A program made the position numbers and the translations under genes. From assembly GCA_030141605.1 (NCBI GenBank), contig JAQGDQ010000915.1, positions 1 to 64,000 of the forward strand: a DNA stretch of 64,000 bases, read 5' to 3'. Below the pieces are notes generated by a model. The model made no database searches, was not told the origin of the DNA, and worked only from the letters and a program-made list of their open reading frames with translations. The stretch comes from Tubiluchus corallicola. Its lineage: Eukaryota; Priapulida; Priapulimorpha; Priapulimorphida; Tubiluchidae. Below, piece after piece: positions 36,464-48,703 of this stretch. The stretch's first letter is position 1; each line of letters opens with the position of its first letter.

Positions 36464-36895
36464 ACGGTAACGAGCCTAACTTTGACGTTATATTATGGGG
36501 ATAATTATACAAAAGCATGGGCGAGTTCAAATCAAACAGCATCAAATATGGAATACGGCAAACGGGTGGTTTAAACAGTTTCGTTAAATGCAGAATGCAA
36601 GTTAACGTAGGTGTTGCTTTCACAGCACTTGCGTATAGAAACTGCAGTTTCAAAAAATGATCAATCATCAAAAAGGGGAACTGCGCAAAGGTTTATTGAG
36701 GACTAAAAATTGAAGAACGTTCAAAGTTTCGTTTTTTTTTGCTGCACAACGTTTAGAAGCCAGCAGGTGCGGTTTATAAACTACTAGAAAAGGAAATAGC
36801 AAATTTCCAAATATGCAAAGGACAAAGAGGTTGTGAACAAATTCAAACTCTATAGAATAATAGTTCTTTCGTTAGAATGTTCTGATTCGATAATA
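36464..36895. other. No gene seen
   Basis: AT-rich spacer between the MITE and the CT array. Confidence 0.4.
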
Positions 36896-36909
36896 CTTGT
36901 CTCTCTCTG

Positions 36910-36962
<53 letters not shown>

Positions 36963-36971
36963 GTCTCTCTG

Positions 36972-37033
<62 letters not shown>

Positions 37034-37190
37034 CCTCCCTCCCTCCCTCCCTCCCTCTCTCTCTCCCTCTCTCTCTTTCTTTCTGTCTGTCTCTCGCTGT
37101 GTCTCTCGCTATCGCTCTCTCTTTCCCTGTCTACCTGTCTATCTGTTTATCTCTGTCTGTCTGTCTGTCTGTCTCTCTGCCCGTCTATCT
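36896..37190. repeat. (CT)n-rich pyrimidine array
   Basis: Almost pure pyrimidine on the plus strand, moving from CTCTGT and CT dinucleotides to CCCT (37028-37057), then GTCT. The strand asymmetry could support triplex structure. Long Ser/Leu ORFs through it are artefacts. Confidence 0.97.
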
Positions 37191-38070
37191 CAAATTTAAT
37201 TTTAATAGAGGAAATCCCTGTAGATTCATAACTAATTCTCGTGGCCATCGTATGTATTTTCTTCTTTAAAGCAACATTTCGAGGTATTGCTACGTTTCGT
37301 TATTGCATAAAGTTTTTGTCATTCTGGGTTCCGTCTAGCCAGAAGCTAAAGTAAATATATCGATACCGTATCTACAGCCATTCCAAGTCACGCAACATCT
37401 GCAGGGCAAAACCTATAATAATTATACCGATCAGACATATTGCAGAGTTAAATTGTTGCTCCAAACTTTTCGCGTTACATTATGAAAACCAGCAGAAACG
37501 CAGCTTCATTCTTCAGTAGTCAATGACGAGTACAGGAAACTTCACTGAAAGGGAAATTATTGTGAAGATATTGCGGAATATTGTTTCTGATGTTTAAGGC
37601 TTAGTAGTAGTAGTAGTGTTACGTAGCTTGTAATCCAGGGTGATGTTTCTTTAGTAGTAAATTATGTAGCTTGTGCTCCACAACGATCGTAGTTCTGTAG
37701 TTAATTTCATCAAGCTGTGGCCAAGTGTGATATTTCTTTAGTAGTAAGGTTCTGTAGCTTGCGACTCACCATTTCTTGATTAGGCAGAACTTGTACGCCA
37801 CTGAGGTAATATGTGACCTTAATTATGTGAACCCTTAAACCAGCAATTTCTATTTTAATACATGTGGTATCTAAAATGTCATAACATTGTCCCTTATCCT
37901 ATATGACAATTTTGGACCAAAATCAAAAGCACCTAACCAAAGTGCAAAGTCTAAAAATGACAACCTCAGACACATCCAGCAAAATAAATTGGATAGTGAA
38001 AATCGTAGTAAATTACTACGAATAATGCTGATGCTTGGACAAGCCAATTATAACAATTATGTAATACTAT
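37191..38070. other. Expected intron of the SDR gene; nothing seen
   Basis: This lies downstream of the SDR first exon on the minus strand. I looked for a second exon with NNAG or YxxxK motifs and found none. Degenerate TTTAGTAGTAA repeats occur at 37600-37760. Confidence 0.35.
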
Positions 38071-38075
38071 CGATA

Positions 38076-38205
38076 ATATGTCCTGTTCTGTCCTGTCCCG
38101 TCCAGTCCTGTCCGGCTTTGTCGGATTCTGCCCTATAACTCCTGCCCTGTTCTGTCCTGTCCGGTTCTGTGCTGTCATGTCATGTCTTGTGCTGCACTGT
38201 CCAGT
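38076..38205. repeat. TCCTGTCC / TCCGGTTCTG degenerate repeat
   Basis: Short CTGTCC-based units, related in composition to the larger array at 38500 but on the other side of the SDR exon. Confidence 0.8.
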
Positions 38206-38324
38206 TGCAAACGAAGTAGTAATAAAATTGTTAATTTACGGGAAAGGTAAAGTTTGGTCAAGTTATGTTTGCAAGGTGTAATTATTAGTATAATTATGCA
38301 GGTTAAAACGGTAAATGAACTAAC

Positions 38325-38410
38325 CTTCCCATCTTTAGTGCCTCATAGTTTGCTCTTCCCACACCACGCGCGCCACCTGTAATCAATGCCAGTTTACCTT
38401 TGATCTTCAT
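38325..38410 (-). CDS. Short-chain dehydrogenase/reductase, first coding exon
   Basis: Reads MKIKGKLALITGGARGVGRA then NYEALKMG, with the split codon AG|GTTAGT forming a donor at 38324-38323. GK.ALITGGARGVG is the N-terminal Rossmann strand and TGxxxGxG cofactor motif of classical SDR enzymes. It resembles the start of 15-hydroxyprostaglandin dehydrogenase-like SDRs, which begin within a few residues of GK.ALVTG and use NAD(P). The catalytic Ser-Tyr-Lys region must lie in later exons to the left, which I did not find; the substrate cannot be told. The alternative is an isolated exon copy. The ATG is the first in frame. A 1.4-kb pyrimidine-rich minisatellite starts about 90 bp upstream. Confidence 0.7.
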
Positions 38411-38499
38411 CGATGCGTTTTTTTGCTTTAAAAACTATAAAAATTGCGTGTGCTAAAAAGTTGGCTGTTGGGCTTTTAGCAGCTGGTGCGCAGAGCCTT

Positions 38500-39895
38500 C
38501 TAAGCACGTTGCCCTGTCCTGTTCCACTCTTCTCTGCCCTGTTCTACTCTTCTCCTTCCTGTTCTACTCTTCTCTGGCCTGCCCTGCCCTGCTCTACTCT
38601 TCTCTGCCCTGCTCTTCTCTTCTTTGCCCTGCTCTACTCTTCTCTGCCCTGTCCTGCTCTACTGTTCTCTGTCCTGCTCAACTCTTCTCTGCCCTGTTCT
38701 ACTCTTCTCTTCCCTGTTCTACTCTTCTCTGCCCTGTCCTGCTCTACTGTTCTCTGCCCTGTTCAACTCTTCTCTGCCCTGTTCTACTCTTCTCTGCCCT
38801 GTTCTACTATTCTCTTCTCTGCCCTGCTCTTCTCTTCTTTGCCCTACTCTTCTCTTCTCTGCCCTGCTCTACTCTTCTCTGCCCTGCTCTACTCTTCTCT
38901 TCTCCGTCCTGTTCTCTGCCCTGCTCTTCTCTTCTCCGTCCTGTTCTATTCTTCTCTTCTCAGCCCTGTTCTACTCTTCTCTGCCCTGCTCTACTCTTCT
39001 CTTCTCCGTCCTGTTCTCTGCCCTGCTCTTCTCTTCTCCGTCCTGTTCTATTCTTCTCTTCTCTGCCCTGTTCTACTCTTCTCTGCCCTGCTCTACTCTT
39101 CTCTTCTACTCCTCTTCTCTGCCCTGCTCTACTCTTCTCTTCCTGCTCTACTCTTCTCTTCTCTGTCCTGCTCTACTCTTCTCTGCCCTGCTCTACTCTT
39201 CTCTTCTCTGTCCTGCTCTACTCTTCTCTGCCCTGCTCTACTCTTCTCTGCCCTGCTCTACTCTTCTCTGCCCTGCTCTACTCTTCTCTTCTCCGTCCTG
39301 TTCTCTGCCCTGCTCTTCTCTTCTCTGCCCTGCCCTGCTCTACTCTTCTCTGCCCTGCTCTACTCTTCTCTTCTCTGCCCTGTCCTACTCTTCTCTGTCC
39401 TGCTCTACTCTTCTCTTCCCTGTCCTGCTCTACTCTTCTCTGCCCTGTTCTACTCTTCTTCCCTGTCCTGCTCTACTCTTCTCTGCCCTGTTCTACTCTT
39501 CTCTTCTCTGTCCTGCTCTACTCTTCTCTGCCCTGCTCTACTCTTCTCTGCCCTGTTCTACTCTTCTCTGCCCTGTCCTGCTCTACTCTTCTCTGCCCTG
39601 TCCTGCTCTACTCTTCTCTGCCCTGTTCTACTCTTCTCTTCTCTGTCCTGCTCTGCTGTTCTCTGCCCTGTCCTGTTCTACTCTTCTCTTCTCCGTCCTG
39701 TTCTACTCTTCTCTGCCCTGCTCTACTCTACTCTTCTCTGTCCTGTTCTACTCTTCTCTTCTCTGTCCTGTTCTACTCTGCCCTGTCCTGCTCTACTGTT
39801 CTCTGCCCTGTTCTACTCTTCTCTGCCCTGCTCTAATCTTCTCTGCCCTGTTCTACTCTCTCTGCCCTGCTCTACTATTCTCTGCCCAGTTCTCT
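38500..39895. repeat. 20-bp pyrimidine-rich minisatellite, about 1.4 kb
   Basis: Unit TCTCTGCCCTGCTCTACTCT with 5-bp insertions (TCTTC) and CTGTTC/CTGTCC variants, roughly 65-70 units. The plus strand has almost no A except in CTACTC. Two plus frames stay open for over 440 codons because the unit lacks stops; the composition is pure Leu/Ser/Pro/Cys and this is not a gene. Confidence 0.97.
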
Positions 39896-40399
39896 GTGTC
39901 GTTTCGTCCAACGACCTCGTCGTCATTTTTCTATATGCAAGTCCTATCCTAATTAGAACATATGCAATAGCTTTGATCTCTGTTTCACAGCAGCCCATAC
40001 ATACAGACCCTGAGTAGTCTACCCCGTGTGATGAAGATTAATACACTTATTCTCGTCACGAAAACATAATCAGAAAAATCTAAACCGTTATGGTTTTTGC
40101 TGCAGAAAACCTATATATCTGTCTCTCTTAGATGACGTTTTTGCCTTAATCTGAGACGTGCAATGGACATACATGGGAAAATTGATTCGCTTTAAAACTT
40201 TGAATTAATGGCTTGCTCAAGAAAAATGTCAATTTCTCGAGCAAAATTTGAAAAAGGCTTCCTTAAAAAGGCCTGTAATGAAACCTTCTTTACATTTTTG
40301 TAATTTGATCTTAGCTAAGCTTATGTAAATTCTCATGACTGGTGAATTTGCCTACATACAAGTTATATCAACAAATTAATTCCTTTTTGCCTTTATTAC
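39896..40399. other. No gene seen
   Basis: AT-rich sequence without coding signal. Confidence 0.4.
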
Positions 40400-40530
40400 T
40401 TCGTTTATTCATTCATTCGCTCATTTATTATTTCTATCACTCATTCGTTCATTCATTCGTTCGTTCATTCTTTCTCTCACTCACTAATTCGTTCATTCTT
40501 TCTTTCTTTCATTCATTCATTCACACGACT
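40400..40530. repeat. Degenerate TTCATTCG tetranucleotide-like tract
   Basis: ATTC/GTTC units interrupted by CTCATT and TTTCTT. Confidence 0.85.
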
Positions 40531-40626
40531 GAAATGTAAAGAACTTCCCACGCCCATCAACGAAGTAAAATTTATTTCCATACAGCATAAGTTTACAAGC
40601 ATAAGGAATACAAGGAGGATATAGAC

Positions 40627-40726
40627 TGGCTCCTACTACATTAGATCTGCGAAAATGAGTCAATGACGCTGAAATGAGTTAACTTATTCTATTCTGAGTT
40701 CGATTCCCAGCAGCAGTTAGCTTTTT
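40627..40726 (+). other. tRNA-like fragment
   Basis: GAGTTCGATTCCC is a good pol III B box and pairs as a T-arm (CTGAG/CCCAG, one mismatch). A TGGCTCC element about 65 bp upstream could be an A box. A T6 run follows, as at a pol III terminator. The D-arm is not convincing; likely a tRNA pseudogene or SINE. Confidence 0.35.
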
Positions 40727-40940
40727 TGTCCTTACATACTAATCACATATTCACGCTCAGAACGTATCATCTATAATTATTATCATAAACGTTGTAATAA
40801 TTTAGGGTCCTTACAAAGACGTGCAATTAGGGTCTGTTGTAAGAGGGCGTAGTCGAGTAGTTAGTAAGCTTGTGCAATTTTTATATCATTCCGCGCCAGC
40901 GCTTATACATGCAAGCTATATCAATCACAATTGAAACAAA

Positions 40941-41138
40941 TCAGTGTGCACCCGCCTTAATGCCTACAAATTCGTATTCCCCATACTGTATGAAGTAAGC
41001 TCTAATGTACCGCCGGAAACATCTGATTTGAGGGTACTGGTGAGGAAAATAAGACATTCGGAGAACCTCGACAAGGGCTGATGCAAGATGAGGGGATTGC
41101 TGTAAGAAATCTTTCATCTTCAAAAGGAGGTCCATGCA
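40941..41138 (-). CDS. Weak candidate exon, unknown product
   Basis: The minus frame reads SLCMDLLLKMKDFLQQSPHL then ASALVEVLRMSYFPHQ, after GACGTGACGCAG, a possible acceptor. The first part is leucine-rich and helix-like, with balanced codon use compared with its surroundings. No domain is recognised; the frame continues to a TGA at 40943-40941. Confidence 0.22.
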   Translation of the reverse strand, partial: CMDLLLKMKDFLQQSPHLASALVEVLRMSYFPHQYPQIRCFRRYIRAYFIQYGEYEFVGIKAGAH

Positions 41139-41153
41139 TAGTGACTGCGTCAC

Positions 41154-41704
41154 GTCATGGTTTGTGACACAATATTAAAAATGACTAAAAAACTGGAGAT
41201 CTTTTAGGAACTAATAATAGATCAACTTACACTTTTGATTGCCCTCATTGCCACGTACAATTGTAAGCTGTGGGGCCCTATAATCAATATTCTGGAGCAG
41301 AAAAGTTAATTAGTGAGGACGCCAATTAGGACAGAAGATGATTGGAATAAATTATGGAATTCATCTTGGTACATTTCGTTGGCTAACCTAGACTCGAGAG
41401 TGCAACAGTGGACTATGTGGATACACAATAGCAGAGACCGACTTATGTAAATGGCTGTGGCATGACTGGTACCCTGGTAATTACTAAAGATAAACGTCTG
41501 AGGAGAGGCACTCGCGTTTGGATTTATTTGCCAATTTCACATCCACTCTGAATGGATTAAACTGGCTGAGGTATAGAATAGCAGTTGAAACCCAGATTCA
41601 ATTTCCCACCAGTAACTAATGAATGATTTAACGACTAACTTTTCTTTATCTTCAAGCATACATGTGTCCAAGGCTTTGACAATCCACCGCAATACACCGC
41701 ATCC
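41154..41704. other. No gene seen
   Basis: Unique AT-rich sequence. Confidence 0.4.
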
Positions 41705-41832
41705 TGTCGCATGGCAACTGTCAAGTGGCAACTGTCGCGTGGCAACTGTTTAGTGGCAACTGTCAAGTGGCAACTGTCAAGTGGTAACTGTTTAGTGTCA
41801 ACTGTCGCGTGGCAACTGTCAAGTGGCAATGT
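41705..41832. repeat. 14-bp tandem repeat
   Basis: About nine units of TGGCAACTGTCAAG with TCGCG and TTTAG endings; the three endings recur in a partly regular order, suggesting a 42-bp higher-order unit. Confidence 0.93.
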
Positions 41833-42941
41833 CGTAAATGATTTGTGAAAACAATTATTCGAGATACTGTTACGCAACTACTCAATTCGTGAATGTTTTA
41901 ATTCCATTAACCAAGACGGTGTACTTACAACCATTTGAAAATGATAAATTTTTCAAAATCTAGTTCATTTGCCTTCCGTTTTCTCAAATTGTAGCTGATA
42001 GAACTCATATAATAGTCGGAGTGGTTTTTGTGGATGAAGCTTTGTTAGAAGTGATAAAGTAACTGGTATAATTATGTGACGCAACTATTCATCATGCCAA
42101 ATTTATATAGCTGCCCTCATTTGTTTAATAGTCAATTTGAGATAAAAATAATAAAAGTAAAAAATAAATCAACTTTTGATGTCCGTATCAGTGCATCTAA
42201 CTCCTTATCGTACAACACAGTGGCGTGCCGTCTCCACTGATCAATAATGCGCTGTCAATCTACACATTTCTTTCTTACGATGTAACAGTAACACGTTACA
42301 TCCTAATCAGCTGGTTAATTAATGCTACTTTTCTCACTTCGTCACTGACAGTGAGTATCTTCCAGGAAACGGGGTGCCAAAGATCAGGAAACGAGGCAGG
42401 AGAAAGGCTCGTTGTCTCTCTGCGGTCAGCACAAAGTGACGATCGATTCTTAGGGATACTAATTAATGTAAAAGGCATTTGAGGAGGATGAATATTGTGC
42501 AACGTTGTGCCTAACTAAAGTCTGCGGATTAAATGCTTAATTAAGAATTTGTTTGTGTACGAAGCCCGCCTGATTTATATATAATACTAAGTGGCTTCCA
42601 GAGCATCTTACTTGCATCTCGCGAGAAGCCAAGTATATGTGCGAGTGAGGCGGTGAGGGTGAGTAGGTGAGTTGCAACAAACACTAATTGAACTAAACTG
42701 TCTTTAATAATAAATCTAAAGATAATAGTAAAGCACTGACGAGTACACGTACATTGTTGTACACAGTCGACACAGTATAGGACCACGGGTAACCAAAATT
42801 ACAAAATTCACGTTCTACCGAATACGAGCTCTGCGCCAAAAAATAAAAATGACACATCAGACGCGCAGATTGACCCATATTTAGAGTCCCATCTGGCAGC
42901 AAGACAAGACTCGGGGGGATAGGAAAGGTTAATAGGACAAT
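41833..42941. other. No confident gene
   Basis: Open stretches on both strands at 42225-42500 and 42541-42786 have no recognisable domain or splice signals. Confidence 0.35.
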
Positions 42942-43071
42942 TTAGCAGCTTTCAGTTAAGTATCTACACCTCCGCGCCGCTTGTCCACCTGTACTGACAT
43001 CAAAATTAGAAGATCTTGCTGACCTGCTACCTGACAGCATTTGTTCCTTCAAAAGATGACATTCCCAACAG
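42942..43071 (-). CDS. Weak candidate exon after a strong acceptor
   Basis: On the minus strand a clear acceptor (TAGTCCTCTTTTGCAG) precedes an open frame CWECHLLKEQMLSGSRSARS then SNFDVSTGGQAARRCR, ending in TAA at 42942. A short alternative exon ends at CAG|GTAGCA (in another frame, LLGMSSFEGTNAV). The acceptor is good; the product is unrecognised, and no poly(A) signal was found close by. Confidence 0.22.
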
Positions 43072-44240
43072 CTGCAAAAGAGGACTATGTAAGAAAACGT
43101 GGATGGAGCTTTGCTATAGCTTCCTTTTTGCAACGATGCGTAGATTAAGGAAATCATGTGCACGTATAGCGTTAGTATAAGTTAAGAATTTCATATCGGG
43201 TTAGCGTCGATAAGGTTACCAATGCGTATGAATAGATTGATAAACAACGAGCTGATGGCTTAAAATGCGACACGTGTTCACATGTTATTTGAACAAAACG
43301 AGTCATGTGATTGATTCAAACGAGTTTGCGACTGAAAGCATGCAAATCTATCTTGAGTAACCAACAAACAGATGAAGCTGATCTTCTAAATACAGCATAA
43401 TGAGCAGCTAACCTAGAGTAAATAAAATATATGATCTAAAAAGACAAAATTTTACGTCTTTTAGTCAATGCTTAAAGTTCATTCTTTCCTTCTACGAGAT
43501 AAACAAAAACTTAAAAATCAAATGCTTTCCAGATATTTAATGCATCAAACGTTGCACGTACAGTCGTGACATTGCAGGTGCTTGTGAACAGTCATCTAAC
43601 GGAACAAATGTGAACGGAGCTTAATATAGTTGCCCAATACATAGCCGTCAGCTTTCAGCTTCATACACGACGTTCCCAAACGCACATAACCGTTACTTAG
43701 ACGGATCTCAATGAACTTAATATTCTCATTTTGCTACAGAAATAAATTACAGAAGGTTTTTATGAGTGGAAGATGAGAAAATAATCAACTGCGCACGTCG
43801 TCTTACTCAATAAATTTCGAAATCCTGGTGGTAGGCAAGTCAAAAAAAAACCTCCTTCAACAGTTTGATGGGCTTGGCCAACAGGTGGGTCTCTCACAAG
43901 CAGGTGTTTGTGAGGAAGCCAACTTCGCTCTACTCATTCCATTACCAAAATAGCAACCCCTTGATGTATGGCTTCAAAAAGCGACAGCTACGCAGTTTTT
44001 CTGTCCCGGACAAATTGTGCGCAACGTCCGTTAATTTGTTGTTTTGCTATCTTACCAGAGTTCCAAGTGCGCATATTGCGTGTTGCGTATTATGCGATTC
44101 GTACTGCGTTGTGCGTAACGTGCCGACCGTTTCCACGCATCAGTCTTATCCTACGCAAGTTAACAAGTCAAATAAAACAGCAATGGGATTAAAAAGCAAG
44201 TTTTAATTTCCGGCGACACAAAATCATGAAATGCCATACA
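43072..44240. other. No confident gene; possible MITE
   Basis: The stretch 44055-44115 is CpG-rich with self-complementary GCGCATATTGCG / ACGTTACGCACAACG blocks, suggesting part of a hairpin-forming MITE. Open frames across it are unrecognised. Confidence 0.35.
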
Positions 44241-44242
44241 CG

Positions 44243-44315
44243 ATGAATAGCTGAGTGTGTACTAAGCGACCAAAGTTAAGCAATGCTGACCCCGTTTAGT
44301 AAATGGGTGGCAACC
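44243..44315 (+). mobile_element. 5S-rRNA-like SINE head, degenerate
   Basis: TGAATAGCTGAGTG precedes CCAAAGTTAAGCAATGC and TAAATGGGTGGCAACC, which follow the order of the 5S internal control region. The same TGAATAGCTGAGTG leader is at 52783. Confidence 0.5.
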
Positions 44316-45046
44316 AGTAAACATTTTGCTAGACACTTTTGCTTTTCACCACTAATTAATAAATAAGAATCCTAATGGCCAATAAAGGTAGCACCTCGTT
44401 TTACAGAATTGCCCTTGCTGCTTAGTTAGATTCCGATGTTGCTGTGACGGTGCACTTATATTTCTTGATTATTTTTGTCAGGATTGCGAACCTATTTATT
44501 TAACTAGGCTCGAAAGCGCACCTCACAAATGAAATTGATTTTTATTAACCATCGAATTAAAGATGTGTTGAGCCGAAACACGGATTTTCCTAAAACACGT
44601 GTTATGGGTTCTGTGTTATTTCCCTAACGTGTAACATCGTTACTGTGCTGATGTAATATTTAGGAAAAATTACTGATCGACAATCTCAATTATTCTAAAT
44701 AAGCTGGGCATTAAATTCAATTGCTTTATTTAATTAAAGAGATATATAACGCGTGAAAAACTGTGCACAGATCATTAAAACAAAACTGTACAAGTGTATA
44801 CGAGGCTACAAGCATACTGGTACCGGGTTTACCACGTCAGAGCTCCAGTCCTGGCGTTAACTGCGTCACCATTGCATTTCCATTCCATGACGATGGTTTC
44901 ATCACTACCATATTGTAAACGCAACTACATCCTTCCATTCCATTCCACGTGTTATCGATCCATACCATACCATCCGTCGTTCGATTCCGCCATGTTCCGA
45001 CAGCTGCTGGCAGCTCACCTCTCGGATCGCCCCCTCTTCGCCTCAC
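44316..45046. other. No confident gene
   Basis: AT-rich to 44780, then a GC-richer stretch that continues into the candidate exon on the minus strand. Confidence 0.35.
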
Positions 45047-45133
45047 CTCTGACACGGTAGCTTCCTCGTGATACGACAGTCTAGCTTGTTTGACTCCGTC
45101 CGCCAACTTGCTGGGAGTCTCGCCAATACAAGT
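45047..45133 (-). CDS. Candidate internal exon, 29 codons
   Basis: On the minus strand, acceptor CTTATTCTAG and donor GAG|GTGAGG bound an 87-bp stretch reading TCIGETPSKLADGVKQARLS then YHEEATVSE. It is exactly 29 codons and in phase. A second GTGAGC donor lies 28 bp on. GC content is higher than its neighbours. No domain is recognised and no partner exon was found. Confidence 0.28.
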
Positions 45134-46528
45134 CTAGAATAAGTTCCGTATTCCATTGACCATATTAACAAGCCGTTTCTACTCCGCTTATAACATCAGA
45201 GGAAGATCGCAATGAATCTCGTTAGAAATGTTCAAACTGAGCAGTGTGGACAGACTTTAGACGTGCCTGCCACACGTTACGATACGCTCAAAAACCAAGT
45301 ATCAACTCTCTAGCTAGATCGAGAAATTCACTTCTCCATGACCTGTAGGAAGCACCCATGTTTATGCATTTTTAAAATAACCAATGAGAGGCAAGTATGC
45401 GTTAAACATAACTAGGTTACCTGTACCGATTTCACAACTGTACATATGCAAAACTAAACTGCTTCATCTCTTAAAGAAGCATTTTAAGTGCAAATAATCA
45501 AATAATGGGCCACATGTAGAAATTAATCTAATTGCTAAGAATAGAAATTGTTAGGTAAAGCAGTGTTTATTTGGCTTGCGCAGGCATTTAAAATAAAAGA
45601 TCAAGCTTGGACAGTAGTACGTCTGATAGGGCACGAAGATAGGGCGCTATCACAACTGCTAACATGATGTAGGTCTTTCCCCGTTAGATACTGGATCTTA
45701 ACAAAAACAACTTCAGTTTTTACTCAAAACGAATGTGTTATATTTTCTGAATACTGCGAATATTTTCACATATGTTTCTAACTATTTTTCTTTCACTCAG
45801 CGCTAATATAATTAGCTATTACTCACACTCAATATGGTTACTCAAAACACTAGTTACTTAAACTAGGTCTTTACGTACTCGTGGAAACACATTTTACAGC
45901 AACCATAATACACTGTGATTACTTTGCTCATCCAATTCATCACCTCGTAATCATGCAACTTCAAACTCATCTTCCTTAAACTTACTCGATCGACGATCAC
46001 TAATCAAATCGTTTATTTGCAGTTAACAAAATCGATGCTGATCTACGCAAAACGATTTTCCATTCGTCGTAAGTGGTTCTTCACAAAAATTGAGTGCAAA
46101 AGTTCATTGAGATTCGTCCAATTGTCATCAGTGGCCATTGCAGCATTCACTGATTCATAACAGTGATTCGGCTTTTGCCATAGTGTATCATTCCGCCAGC
46201 ATAGAGAAAAGTTGATTATCAGGTTCATTGATTTAGCATCAATTGTATTAATGAACGACCACTATAATTAATATTCGTAAACGTCACTGGTCGCCATATT
46301 GTTTTCATTATCTGAATTATTCATCATACTTTGTTGCTGGGATTTCCTGCAAATCAATGCAGATGAAAATCAACAATTATTCTAGGCAAGGTCAAATGTA
46401 GCATTAATTCAGATAAAAACCAACTAGACCTCTTTGTACTGCACAATAATATTTTCCAGTAATTTTAAGCAACATTTATTTACTCTTTAACTCACGCAAA
46501 TCTCAAAAACAGGTTTCCTTTATTTTCA
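45134..46528. other. No gene seen
   Basis: AT-rich. A 61-codon ATG-started ORF on the minus strand (46043-46228) has no recognisable features. Confidence 0.35.
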
Positions 46529-47080
46529 TTAAAGGAAGACCGGACGATTGTTTAGACTCAATCTCATTTTAATTTACTGTCCAAAATGTACATTTTCTTG
46601 CCTATAAAAGTTAACAATAATTCCTTATATTTGAATAATTAGCTTAGAAAGTCAATTAACGGCAACCGAACACAGCTATTGTTTACGTCAGAAACTAACC
46701 ACAGTTTGTGCAATGGCAGGCGTCTTCCATTGCGCGTCAAGCACATTTGCATAAGTGTTACAGTACTGCTTAAACGCATGATGTCACGAAAATGGGGTCT
46801 ACGTCATATGACGTCAGAAACTAACACAGAAGTTTATGATCATAGTTATCACGGTACCGCTTTCTATTGATCGGCCACGCGCATGTGACAAAAAGGCGAG
46901 GCTGTCAATCTTAGTAGATTCACTGAGCCGCGCGTAGCTTTGAAAGTTTAACGAAACTTGAGTATCTGAGGTAATTATTATTTAATCTAAGTTTTGATTT
47001 AAAAAAAGCTATTGTAGTTTTCAATATTTTAGAGCATTCTTTATTCTGAACTCGTGTTTACACAGTCATCGGGTTTTAAA
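46529..47080 (+). mobile_element. TTAA-flanked MITE, family 1 (subtype with ACCGGACGATTG end)
   Basis: TTAA at 46529-46532, then AGGAAGACCGGACGATTG. The first about 230 bp match 54270-54558 in reverse almost base for base. The right part (TTTTCAATATTTTAGAGCATTC) aligns with the right part of the copy at 29623, which links the subtype to family 1. The right end is approximate. Confidence 0.65.
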
Positions 47081-47862
47081 GGTTTTGAACAATTTATAAT
47101 GTGTGCGTGTATGAGTATGCGCGCGTGCATGCGTGCGTACGTGCGTGCGTGTACGCTGCTGTAACATCTACGTCTAACAGTTGGACAGTTCTAGGTATGA
47201 TCCATTTTTTCCTGTAAGAAACCCGGATGTTAGTACATCTTACAGATATTGTCAATAGCAATATACGCTATTTCTGCGTAGTAAAAGATATTCCCACTGT
47301 AATCGTCGTTTTACCTTTACCCAGAGACCCATAAACAGTCGTGCTCTGACTTATCTAGTTGCCTATAAGCGGATATAAACAACATCTTTCGTAAATCCGC
47401 ATGAATCGACACGGTGATATGCAACATAATGGCTTCTCTAGCTTAGCGGTGATTATTGCTAAATCAATGCACTGATTCATAAAAGCGATTGATTATCATC
47501 ATGCTTTACACAGTGGCTTAACATGAAGATCGTTTTCGGGATAAACAGGTAGCTGCAGCCATGGGCCATATTTATACAGGAGAGTAAGGAAGTAATGAGA
47601 AAATAACAGAATGTAAGTGTTGGAAAACCTGCAGAAATACTATAGTACAATTGGAATTATACAAATGTATATTTTTACGTCATTATGATGTCATAATACA
47701 ATTTGATCAATTTGATCAGCACATTTCAACATATCAGCGTATTTTTACAGTGCCGTTTCTTTTCGAACACTCAGTACAAATGTAGCTTGCAAGATGTACT
47801 ATTTAAAGCCTGTAAACAATATTTTTGTGTAATAAGGTAGTAGATTTGACTGCCACTGCATA
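47081..47862. other. No gene; GT/GC-rich tract
   Basis: GTGTGCGTGTATG ... GCGTGCGTACGTGCG at 47100-47155, otherwise AT-rich with no exon. Confidence 0.4.
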
Positions 47863-48005
<143 letters not shown>

Positions 48006-48695
48006 ATAAATTCAATTCAATTTTATCGATTTTATTGGCATAAAGATTATCATATGTATGATAATGAACGTAGAGTAATTGTGCTCGACTGCATCATACG
48101 GCAGTCAGATTTTATACTATGAGCAATATTTTTGACTTAAAGACTTAAAGCTTTTCTTTTCGTTTGCACATTCGAAAAAAGTTTTCCTGGGTGTCTAAAA
48201 ATTGTAAGGAACACTTTTTCTAAGAGTTAAAGTTCTGGAAGGCATTTCTACTTAGTTTTCAGTTTTCTTTTCATTTTCAACCTCACATTAAGTCAGACAG
48301 TATATCCGGTTTAGTCAGGCTCAAACCAAAGTGCAGGGGGGGGGGCATATTCTGTCATGCTTCTTCACTGCTCAGCTTTTATCTTTGTCTATCAGACGAT
48401 CACACCTAAGAATCCACTGTGTTCTTACAAGTTTATCTGTTCGAACATGTAAAAATGATCCTATATGTCAGAAGTATTGTTTGAACGACACATCGACCAC
48501 AAAGCAAGATGGCAGTAATGATCAGAAAATTAACCTCGGTGCATATAATAAAGCAGCTCAGCATGAAATGGCAATGACGTCACTGTTGTGTTTTTCCCGT
48601 TAATTAATGTACCTTGTTCACGGTGGGTACATCACAATTACAAGACGGGGAATTATAAACACGAACTACATCATCCTCCTTCACGTTATAGCCAC
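48006..48695. other. No confident gene
   Basis: An open stretch at 48430-48600 (TCKNDPICQKYCLNDTSTTK) has no splice support. Poly(G) at 48336-48345. Confidence 0.35.
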
Positions 48696-48703
48696 CGAAC
48701 TAC

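Noticed and set aside
36833-37231. Ser/Leu-rich ORFs in the CT array
   Set aside because: Low-complexity dinucleotide translation, with no independent coding evidence.
38413-40017. 534-codon ORF on the plus strand with a plausible N-terminus (MRFFALKTIKIACAKK)
   Set aside because: Almost all of it is the pyrimidine minisatellite; the first 35 codons are antisense-adjacent to the SDR exon and show no signal-peptide cleavage or homology.
46043-46228. 61-codon ATG ORF on the minus strand
   Set aside because: No domain, signal peptide or conserved context; length is within chance expectation.
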